Shown: in pieces, positions 1 to 5,190 of the stretch
Layout: each line of letters begins with the position of its first letter
Numbering within the stretch: position 1 is the stretch's first letter
NCBI GenBank assembly: GCA_012798365.1
Contig: JAAZNH010000097.1
Coordinates: 1-5,190, forward strand
DNA: 5,190 bases
Direction of reading: 5' to 3'
From: Methanomicrobiales archaeon
Lineage (GTDB): Archaea > Halobacteriota > Methanomicrobia > Methanomicrobiales > Methanospirillaceae
Position numbers and translations under genes: made by a program
Notes under the pieces: generated by a model
Told to the model about the DNA's origin: nothing
What the model saw: only the letters and a program-made list of their open reading frames with translations
Databases searched by the model: none

Positions 1-282
1 GGGGGTTCGGTTATGGTCACGGACGCGAAGGGCAATGCGCATACCGCCATCATCGGCCGCACCAAGATCGAGCGCCGGCCGCTCCTGCTCGTTGACGCGG
101 TTGCGGGAAAGGCAAAGGTCAGCCTGATCCTCCAGAACGCTGAGACGATCCGGCTGGTGGGCGAGAAAGGCGAGGCGATCTCGGTCGTGCACCTCAAGAT
201 CGGCGACAAGGTCCTGGGCTCTGCGTTCGAAGGTGGCCGGCATTTCGGCATGGCCATCAAAGAGACGATCCGCGAGAAGTAA
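1..282 (+). CDS. aroB': 3-dehydroquinate synthase II, C-terminal part (5' end outside window)
   Basis: The reading frame is open from base 1 and ends at TAA 280-282, leaving the last 93 residues. The ATG at base 13 is an internal methionine, not the start. The fragment carries stretches typical of the family's C-terminus: a KIERRPLLL segment, LQNAETIRLV in the middle, and a closing GGRHFGMAIKETI. The known archaeal enzyme (MJ1249 type) uses NAD+ for the oxidative deamination and ring closure of 2-amino-3,7-dideoxy-D-threo-hept-6-ulosonate to 3-dehydroquinate. It replaces the DAHP-dependent bacterial AroB and is unrelated to it. The catalytic N-terminal part is not visible. Its presence is the main reason to assign the window to an archaeon. 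It stops 2 nt before tyrA, so it is probably an upstream member of the same transcript. The family assignment is firm; the activity is inferred from the family. Confidence 0.93.
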   Translation, partial: GGSVMVTDAKGNAHTAIIGRTKIERRPLLLVDAVAGKAKVSLILQNAETIRLVGEKGEAISVVHLKIGDKVLGSAFEGGRHFGMAIKETIREK

Positions 283-284
283 TC

Positions 285-1127
285 ATGATCGCAGGAATCA
301 TTGGCGGGACAGGCAGGATGGGCCGGCTCTTTGCACCGGTCTTTGAGCGGGCGGGCTGCGAGGTCCTCGTATCCGGCCGTTCGACAACCCTGACGGCTCG
401 CGATATCGCACTGCAGGCAGACATTGTCATCGTCTCGGTCCCGATCCGCGACACGGTCCGGGTCATCAACGAGATCGCCCCGCTCCTCACCCGCGAGCAG
501 CTGCTCTGCGACTTCACGTCGCTCAAGGTAAAACCGGTCGAGGCGATGCTGGCATCGAAGGCAAACGTGATCGGGCTCCACCCGATGTTCGGGCCGACTG
601 TAAAGACCCTGAAGCACCAGACCATCATCGTCTGCCCGGCGCGGACGGATGAGAAGCATCTCCATGACCTGCTCGCGCTCTTCCGTGCAGAAGGCGCGGA
701 GTGCACGATCACGACGCCCGAGCAGCACGATCGGACGGTCGCGGTGGTCCAGGGCCTCACGCACTTTGTCACGCTCTGCATGGCGGACTCGATCCGCAGG
801 CTCGGCATTGATATCGAGAAGACGCAGGCGTTCACGAGCCCCGTGTACCAGATCGAGCTCTCGCTCGTGGGCCGGCTTCTCTCGCAGGACCCGGCGCTCT
901 ATGCCGACATCCTCCAGATGAACCCGTATGTGCCGGAAGTGATCGATGCCTGCCGGTCCTCAACCACAGATCTCGAAGAGATCGTAAAACAGCAGGACCC
1001 GGACCTCTTCCGGGTCTTCTTTGAGAAGAACAGCCGGCACCTCGGCCCGTACTGCAACGAAGGACAGAAAATGACCGATGCGCTCATCGAGTGCATGGTG
1101 GAACACGACAACACAGGTGGTTCATGA
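285..1127 (+). CDS. tyrA: Prephenate dehydrogenase (TyrA, E. coli-like type without chorismate mutase domain)
   Basis: This 280-residue cytoplasmic enzyme oxidatively decarboxylates prephenate to 4-hydroxyphenylpyruvate for tyrosine synthesis. The N-terminal Rossmann domain starts with GGTGRMG (residues 7-13). The catalytic His sits in HPMFGP (H99). A second conserved His is in EQHD (H148), a third in THF (H160), and the prephenate-binding Arg is in LVGRLL (R197). By alignment from memory these match E. coli TyrA H197, H245, H257 and R294. The SPVYQIEL and SQDPALYADI segments are also strikingly close to the E. coli dehydrogenase domain. There is no AroQ domain in front and no ACT domain behind. 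After the second strand the loop reads SGRS (30-33), where NAD-specific enzymes have an acidic residue, so NADP+ use is likely. The start is ATG 285, 2 nt after the aroB' stop, with only a weak GAG 8 nt ahead. The end overlaps pheA by 4 nt. Confidence 0.93.
   Translation: MIAGIIGGTGRMGRLFAPVFERAGCEVLVSGRSTTLTARDIALQADIVIVSVPIRDTVRVINEIAPLLTREQLLCDFTSLKVKPVEAMLASKANVIGLHPMFGPTVKTLKHQTIIVCPARTDEKHLHDLLALFRAEGAECTITTPEQHDRTVAVVQGLTHFVTLCMADSIRRLGIDIEKTQAFTSPVYQIELSLVGRLLSQDPALYADILQMNPYVPEVIDACRSSTTDLEEIVKQQDPDLFRVFFEKNSRHLGPYCNEGQKMTDALIECMVEHDNTGGS
1115..1120 (+). promoter_or_regulatory. Ribosome binding site for pheA
   Basis: AGGTGG ends 3 nt before ATG 1124 and lies inside the last codons of tyrA. 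It matches the GGTG-type archaeal Shine-Dalgarno core and decides the pheA start. The in-frame ATG at 1091 has no comparable site and would lengthen the overlap with tyrA. The in-frame ATG at 1142 would place the start almost on the conserved GPEGTFS motif and follows an A-rich stretch. Confidence 0.6.
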
Positions 1128-1924
1128 AGAAAACAAAACGGATGATCACGCTTGGCCCCGAAGGCACCTTCTCGCATGAGCTTGCCCTGAAGATGGGCTG
1201 CCGCGAACTGGAACTGGCACCCACCATTTACGGGATCATGGCCGCGGTTGCCCGCGGGGATGGCGACGGCATCGTGCCGATGGAGAACTCCGAGGCGGGA
1301 AGCGTTGGCGAAACGCTGGACGGCCTCTCAAAGTTCTCGCTCTACATTACAGCCGAGATGTACATGCCCATCCACCACAACCTGGCTTCGCTTGTCCCGC
1401 TGGACCAGATCAGGGTCATCTACGCCCATCCCCAGACGCACGAACAGTGCAGCGAGAAGATCGAGTCCTGGGGCATTCCGGTCATCCACACGAGCAGCAA
1501 TGCGTCGAGTGCGCTGGAAGCAAAAAAGACACCCAACGCCGGCGCGATCCTCTCGTCATCAGCGGCGGCGCTGTACCACATCCCCATCATCGTTCCGGCA
1601 ACCGAGAACAGCACCACCAATACCACGCGGTTTGTCCGGATCGCAAAGGAGCAGCAGCACGAGAAGAAGCCGGAGAAGTGCAGCATCGTAATCGACCCGA
1701 GCGTTGACCGGGCCGGGCTCCTCTACGACCTGCTTGGTGCATTTGCACGGCGGAAGATCAATCTCTCGCGGATCGAGTCCCGCCCCTCCAAGCGGGGGAT
1801 CGGGAACTATGTCTTCTTCCTCGATTACACCTGGTCGCCTGCAACTGCCGAAGCAATGGAAGAGCTCAAAGCCATCACGACCGTCAAGGAACTGGGCTGC
1901 TACCGGAAGATTGAGGTGCCGTGA
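1124..1924 (+). CDS. pheA: Prephenate dehydratase with C-terminal ACT domain
   Basis: This 266-residue enzyme converts prephenate to phenylpyruvate, the committed step to phenylalanine. The catalytic domain covers roughly residues 8-185. It shows the N-terminal LGPEGTFSH motif (10-18), VPMENSEAGSV (51-61), the HPQ segment and the ATENSTTNTTRF region, whose TRF (168-170) holds the catalytic Thr of the family. A short charged linker leads into an ACT domain (about 189-266) with the ESRP motif (218-221) and a KINLSRIESRP stretch. The ACT domain normally binds phenylalanine for feedback inhibition. The partner GALV motif is altered to GLLY (198-201). ATG 1124 was chosen because it overlaps the tyrA stop as ATGA and has a good ribosome binding site. 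It differs from E. coli P-protein in having no fused chorismate mutase. The stop shares one base with the aroA start. Confidence 0.94.
   Translation: MKKTKRMITLGPEGTFSHELALKMGCRELELAPTIYGIMAAVARGDGDGIVPMENSEAGSVGETLDGLSKFSLYITAEMYMPIHHNLASLVPLDQIRVIYAHPQTHEQCSEKIESWGIPVIHTSSNASSALEAKKTPNAGAILSSSAAALYHIPIIVPATENSTTNTTRFVRIAKEQQHEKKPEKCSIVIDPSVDRAGLLYDLLGAFARRKINLSRIESRPSKRGIGNYVFFLDYTWSPATAEAMEELKAITTVKELGCYRKIEVP
1913..1918 (+). promoter_or_regulatory. Ribosome binding site for aroA
   Basis: GAGGTG lies in the final pheA codons and ends 5 nt before ATG 1924. It favours ATG 1924 over the in-frame GTG at 1921, which would have only 2 nt of spacing. The two choices differ by one residue. Confidence 0.55.
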
Positions 1925-3195
1925 TGCAGGTCACGCTCCAAAAGACCGGGCTGGTTGACCTCACCTTCACTGCCCCGCCGTCCAAGAGTTTCACGCACCG
2001 GGCTCTTATTGCGGCAGCACTTGCGCAGGGAAAGAGTACGATCTTCCGGCCGCTTGACGCAGAAGACACGAAGCTGACGGCCAAAGCCCTGCGGATGCTG
2101 GGCGCAAGGATTGAAGAGGAGAACCGCCGCCTCATTGTGACGGGCTGCAACGGGCTCCTCCCGAACCGGGAAGGCACCACGCTTGATCTCGACAATTCGG
2201 GAACGAGCCTCCGGCTCCTCACCACGCTTGCCCTGCTCTGCCGGCACCCGGTCATCCTTACCGGAAGCGCACGGATGCAGGAGCGGCCGATCGGCCCGCT
2301 TGCTGATGCGCTGCCGGCGCTCGGGGGTTCGGTGGAATTCCTGCAGAAGTCCGGCTACCCGCCGCTGAACGTGAGCGGGCAGCTGGCCGGGGGACCCGTG
2401 GTTATTGACGGATCGATGAGCAGCCAGTTCATCTCCTCCATCCTGATGGCAGCGCCGTATGCCCGGCAGGAAGTCTCCGTCACTATCCCAAAGCCGCCGG
2501 CATCGGCATCGTATCTTGACATCACCATCAGCGTGATGGAAGCATTCGGGGCAACCGTGAAACGGACCGGGTATGAGGCATTTGTCGTGAGCACGGCCGG
2601 GAAGTACAAGGGCCGGCGCTACACGATCGAAGGCGACTACTCATCCGCGTCCTACTTCTTTGCGATCGCGGCAGTCTGTGGCGGGAAAGTGACCGTGAAA
2701 AACCTCGTTCCCGGGTCCGTACAGGGCGACCGGCGGTTCCTGGACGCACTCGAGGCGATGGGCTGCACGGTTACCTGCGGAAAAGACGCGGTCACGGTCG
2801 AACGGACCGGAACCCTGAACGGGATCACGTTCGACATGGCCACGTCCCCGGACACCGTCCAGACGCTTGCCGTTGTTGCTGCAGTTGCACAAGGAACGAC
2901 CACCATCACGGGAATAGGTCATTTAAAGTTCAAGGAAAGCGACCGTATCACCGGGACAGCCGACCGGCTCCGGTCGCTGGGCTGTGGTGTGGAGGTTGGC
3001 AGCGACTCCCTCACCATCAGCCCGGCTCCGCTGCATGGCGGCACCATTGAACCGGCAAACGATCACCGCACTGCGATGAGTTTTGCCGTGCTTGGTCTTT
3101 ACACCGGGGGAATCACCATCGGGAACAGTGAATGCGTAAACAAATCATTCCCGGCATTCTGGGATTTGCTCAGAGAGAACAGGTTGCTGTTATGA
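1924..3195 (+). CDS. aroA: 3-phosphoshikimate 1-carboxyvinyltransferase (EPSP synthase)
   Basis: This 423-residue cytoplasmic enzyme transfers the enolpyruvyl group of PEP to shikimate 3-phosphate, the sixth step of the shikimate pathway. The length is normal for the family and the two-lobed fold is complete. Visible ligand-binding motifs, in order, are PPSKSFTHRA (K21, S22, R26), DNSGTSLR (90-97), RMQERP (117-122), GSMSSQF (163-169), GDYSSASYF, the catalytic Asp in SPDTVQ (D310), KESDR (337-341, with E338) and DHRTAMS (380-386), then a KSFPAFWDLL tail. In the loop that corresponds to E. coli GNAGTAMRP, the residue after the Arg is Leu instead of Pro. The start is ATG 1924, one base into the pheA stop (TGATG), which suggests coupled translation. 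A GTG directly upstream is a possible but less likely start. The stop overlaps the aroK-aroE start as ATGA. Confidence 0.96.
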   Translation: MQVTLQKTGLVDLTFTAPPSKSFTHRALIAAALAQGKSTIFRPLDAEDTKLTAKALRMLGARIEEENRRLIVTGCNGLLPNREGTTLDLDNSGTSLRLLTTLALLCRHPVILTGSARMQERPIGPLADALPALGGSVEFLQKSGYPPLNVSGQLAGGPVVIDGSMSSQFISSILMAAPYARQEVSVTIPKPPASASYLDITISVMEAFGATVKRTGYEAFVVSTAGKYKGRRYTIEGDYSSASYFFAIAAVCGGKVTVKNLVPGSVQGDRRFLDALEAMGCTVTCGKDAVTVERTGTLNGITFDMATSPDTVQTLAVVAAVAQGTTTITGIGHLKFKESDRITGTADRLRSLGCGVEVGSDSLTISPAPLHGGTIEPANDHRTAMSFAVLGLYTGGITIGNSECVNKSFPAFWDLLRENRLLL

Positions 3196-4583
3196 AACGG
3201 ATCGTTTTCTGCGGGTTCCGGGGCACCGGAAAAACGGATGTGGGCCGGATCGTAGCCGAGCGCCTCGGTCTCTCCTTCGCTGACTCGGACTCGCTCATCG
3301 AGAAAGAGACCGGCCGGTCGATTCCGGATATCTTCCATGAGGATGGCGAGGAGCGGTTCCGGGCCATTGAACGGGAGGTTATTGCAGGGCTCCCGAAAAC
3401 CAATACGGTCATCAGCACCGGCGGGGGCGTTGTCATGGACCCGGCAAACATGGAGAACCTGCGCCGCGACAGCACGGTCTTTGTGCTGCATGCAGACCTC
3501 GATACCATTGAAGCCCGACTGACAAGAAAACCACGGCCCCCGCTCACAGGACTCCCGCTCCGCGAAGAAATTGCCGAGATGCTGGAACGACGCCGGGTGC
3601 ACTACCAGGCAGCCGCGGATTTCTGCATCGACACCACCGAGACAACGCCCGAAGTTGCGGCAGCCCTCGTGCTCCAGACCCTCCAGCACGGGTCAATCCC
3701 CGGGCAGCACAAGAAGCCCTGTATGGCATTCTTCCGGACCGGACGGATCCCCTCGCGGTGCCTGGACCGGCTCGAGAAGATCCTGGGTGACACCCCGGAT
3801 GATCCGCTCACGCGGCTGGTCGGCGTTACCGGGTACCCCTGCGCCCACAGCAAGGGCCCCTACCTCTTCAACGCCCTCTTTAAAAAATACGGGCTCGATT
3901 ACCATTACACGTGGTTCGAGGACCCGGAGCTGGACGAGATCATGCAGGTTGCCCGGAACCTGGATGTCAAAGGCCTCTCGGTCACTATCCCGTTCAAGCA
4001 GGACGTCATCGGGTTCATCGATGAAATTGATGAACATGCTGCGCAGCAGATCGGCGCTGTCAACACGGTCATCTTCTCGTGCAACACGAGCCGGGGCTAC
4101 AATACCGACTGGATTGGTGTACGCAAACCGCTGGTGGGCAAAAAAGGGTCGCGTGCGGTCCTTCTCGGGGCTGGCGGAGCTGCTGCCGGGGCTGCCTATG
4201 CCCTGGTCGATCTTGATATGGACGTGACAATCTTAAACCGGACACCTGCCAAGGCAAAGGAGCTGGCTGAGCGGTTCGGCTGCAAATGGGCGGAGTTCTC
4301 CGAGTTTGACAAGATACGGCCCGATGTCGTGGTGAACTCAACGCCGCTTGGCATGAAGCCGGACGACCGGCTCCCGATCGCAGCGGAGCACCTCAACAAG
4401 GAGATGACGGTCTTTGATCTTGTCTACACCCCGCCCGTGACGCCGCTCATCCAGGCGGCACGGGCAATCGGGTGCGAGACCATCACCGGGACCGAGATGT
4501 TTATCGGGCAGGCAAAAGAACAGTTTTACTTGTTCTTCGGCATCGATGTGCCGGCCGGGACCATCCGGGAGCTCTTACCATGA
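3192..4583 (+). CDS. aroK-aroE: Bifunctional shikimate kinase / shikimate dehydrogenase fusion
   Basis: A single 463-residue frame joins two consecutive pathway enzymes. Residues 1 to about 166 are a P-loop shikimate kinase of the bacterial AroK family. It has Walker A GFRGTGKT (8-15), the DxD pair D31/D33, shikimate-binding R57, GGG (77-79), lid RPPL with R115, and R134. After a linker of about 40 residues, from about 208 to the end is shikimate dehydrogenase: HSKGP (219-223), TIPFK with catalytic K269, GAVNT with N291, NTD with D306, NADP-binding GAGGA (326-330) plus NRT (349-351), VVNSTPLGM and Q440. The dehydrogenase makes shikimate from 3-dehydroshikimate with NADPH, and the kinase phosphorylates it at O3 with ATP. 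All catalytic residues appear present, but the second shikimate-binding Ser is Gly (G222). ATG 3192 overlaps the aroA stop as ATGA, with a weak AGGT 7 nt ahead. An in-frame ATG at 3132 would add 20 unconserved residues. Confidence 0.93.
   Translation: MKRIVFCGFRGTGKTDVGRIVAERLGLSFADSDSLIEKETGRSIPDIFHEDGEERFRAIEREVIAGLPKTNTVISTGGGVVMDPANMENLRRDSTVFVLHADLDTIEARLTRKPRPPLTGLPLREEIAEMLERRRVHYQAAADFCIDTTETTPEVAAALVLQTLQHGSIPGQHKKPCMAFFRTGRIPSRCLDRLEKILGDTPDDPLTRLVGVTGYPCAHSKGPYLFNALFKKYGLDYHYTWFEDPELDEIMQVARNLDVKGLSVTIPFKQDVIGFIDEIDEHAAQQIGAVNTVIFSCNTSRGYNTDWIGVRKPLVGKKGSRAVLLGAGGAAAGAAYALVDLDMDVTILNRTPAKAKELAERFGCKWAEFSEFDKIRPDVVVNSTPLGMKPDDRLPIAAEHLNKEMTVFDLVYTPPVTPLIQAARAIGCETITGTEMFIGQAKEQFYLFFGIDVPAGTIRELLP
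4567..4571 (+). promoter_or_regulatory. Ribosome binding site for aroC
   Basis: GGGAG lies 8 nt before ATG 4580, inside the last codons of the aroK-aroE fusion. It supports the start that forms the ATGA overlap with the preceding stop. Confidence 0.5.
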
Positions 4584-5190
4584 ACACATTCGGGAATCAT
4601 TTCAGGGTCACGACCTTTGGCGAGAGCCACGGGAAAGCGCTGGGCTGTGTTATTGACGGGTGCCCGGCCGGCATCCCGCTTTCTGAAAGCGACATCCAGC
4701 CGCTCCTGGACCGGCGGAAGCCCGGTACCTCGGCCCTCACCTCGCCCCGGGCAGAAGGCGACAGGGTCGAGATCCTTTCCGGAGTCTTTGAAGGAAAGAC
4801 TACGGGAACGCCGATTGCGATGATCGTCCGGAACGAGGACAAGCAGTCAAAAGACTACGATGCCTTAAAAGAAGTGTTCCGGCCCGGCCACGGGGATTTC
4901 ACCTACACCGAAAAGTACGGGATCCGCGACCACCGGGGCGGGGGCCGGAGCTCGGGGCGCGAGACCATCGGTCGTGTCGCGGCCGGCGCCCTTGCGATGA
5001 AATTTCTTGCCGGAAAAGGGATCACGGTTGCAGGCCGTATCGTCTCGGTCCATGGCAAAACCGCGCCTCACGAGATCGAGAAGGAGATCCTTGCTGCAAA
5101 AGAAGCCGGCGATTCCGTTGGCGGTATTGTCGAGATTATTGCACAAGGTGTGCCGGCGGGTCTGGGCGCCCCGGTCTTTGGCAAGCTGGA
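4580..5190 (+). CDS. aroC: Chorismate synthase, N-terminal part (3' end outside window)
   Basis: The frame opens at ATG 4580 and stays open to the window edge, giving 203 complete codons. The family is usually around 350-400 residues, so roughly half to 60 percent is visible. The enzyme removes phosphate from EPSP by a 1,4-trans elimination to give chorismate, using reduced FMN. The first family signature is present as TTFGESHG (11-18), including the catalytic His (H17). It is followed by a DRRKPG segment and the second signature, KYGIRDHRGGG (H118) plus RSSGRET and RVAAGALA. In the HAD part of the second signature the usual Ala is Gly (PGHGDFTYTEKYG), a small change. The final signature and the C-terminal Asp lie beyond the window. 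The start overlaps the stop of the aroK-aroE fusion by 4 nt, so this is the next gene of the same operon and carries out the step after aroA. Confidence 0.95.
   Translation, partial: MNTFGNHFRVTTFGESHGKALGCVIDGCPAGIPLSESDIQPLLDRRKPGTSALTSPRAEGDRVEILSGVFEGKTTGTPIAMIVRNEDKQSKDYDALKEVFRPGHGDFTYTEKYGIRDHRGGGRSSGRETIGRVAAGALAMKFLAGKGITVAGRIVSVHGKTAPHEIEKEILAAKEAGDSVGGIVEIIAQGVPAGLGAPVFGKL

Noticed and set aside
257..835. Long open frame on the minus strand opposite tyrA (192 codons)
   Set aside because: It is Ser/Arg-rich with no recognisable motif and lies wholly opposite a gene with clear catalytic motifs. It is a by-product of G+C-rich codon use.
1091..1123. Possible earlier start of pheA at ATG 1091
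   Set aside because: The extra 11 residues are not family-like and have no ribosome binding site, whereas ATG 1124 has AGGTGG and the ATGA overlap.
2926..2938. ATTTAAAG inside aroA as a possible internal promoter for aroK-aroE
   Set aside because: It encodes the HLKF residues just before the conserved KESDR motif and lies about 250 nt before the next start, too far for a typical archaeal promoter of a short-leader gene.
3132..3191. Possible earlier start of the aroK-aroE fusion at ATG 3132
   Set aside because: It would add 20 residues before the first AroK strand, overlap aroA by 64 nt, and lose the ATGA junction seen at other genes here.
3099..3689. Minus-strand open frame of 196 codons opposite the aroA end and the kinase half
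   Set aside because: It has no family resemblance, no plausible ribosome binding context and lies opposite conserved AroK motifs, so it is treated as a shadow frame.
3879..3889. A/T-rich TTTAAAAAATA resembling an archaeal TATA box
   Set aside because: It encodes conserved-region residues FKKY inside the dehydrogenase half, and no gene starts at a fitting distance downstream.
3571..4227. Plus-strand open frame of 218 codons in another frame inside aroK-aroE
   Set aside because: The protein is dominated by Arg, Ser and Pro, which is typical of an off-frame reading of G+C-rich coding DNA.
1..5190. Search for CRISPR arrays, tRNA genes, insertion sequences, terminators and long repeats
   Set aside because: The window is almost completely covered by conserved coding sequence on one strand; no repeated units, tRNA-like arms, transposase motifs or T-rich terminator tracts were seen by eye.

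Overview
The window looks like a G+C-rich methanogenic archaeon, most likely from the order Methanomicrobiales (the Methanoregula / Methanoculleus / Methanospirillum side). The clearest archaeal marker is the first gene, the 3' end of 3-dehydroquinate synthase II. This enzyme belongs to the archaeal route into the shikimate pathway that bypasses DAHP. Heavy use of CGG for arginine, purine-rich GGTG-type ribosome binding sites and very tight gene packing fit that group. The genus is inferred, not read from the sequence.

Layout: six genes lie on the + strand with almost no spacing, so this is the inside of one operon for chorismate and aromatic amino acid synthesis. 1-282 is the tail of 3-dehydroquinate synthase II (aroB'). 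285-1127 is prephenate dehydrogenase (tyrA). 1124-1924 is prephenate dehydratase with a C-terminal ACT domain (pheA). 1924-3195 is EPSP synthase (aroA). 3192-4583 is a fusion of a bacterial-type shikimate kinase with shikimate dehydrogenase (aroK-aroE). 4580-5190 is the first two thirds or so of chorismate synthase (aroC), cut by the window end. Gene junctions are +2 nt, then -4, -1, -4 and -4 nt. There is no non-coding stretch long enough to hold a promoter, terminator or RNA gene, and none was seen; the operon promoter must lie upstream of base 1.

Together these enzymes carry carbon from 3-dehydroquinate (aroB' product) through shikimate and shikimate 3-phosphate (fusion protein), EPSP (aroA) and chorismate (aroC), then from prephenate to phenylpyruvate (pheA) and 4-hydroxyphenylpyruvate (tyrA). 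Two steps are missing from the visible part: 3-dehydroquinate dehydratase (aroD) and chorismate mutase (aroQ). They may lie just outside the window.

The main point of interest is the kinase-dehydrogenase fusion. Many methanogens use an unrelated GHMP-family shikimate kinase, whereas this protein has a P-loop, NMP-kinase-fold AroK joined to AroE. Its AroE half has Gly in place of the second serine of the shikimate-binding HSxSP motif. TyrA resembles the prephenate dehydrogenase domain of E. coli TyrA but has a Rossmann loop that suggests NADP+ rather than NAD+. This is mostly a recognisable biosynthetic operon with some unusual protein-level details, not a wholly unknown system.
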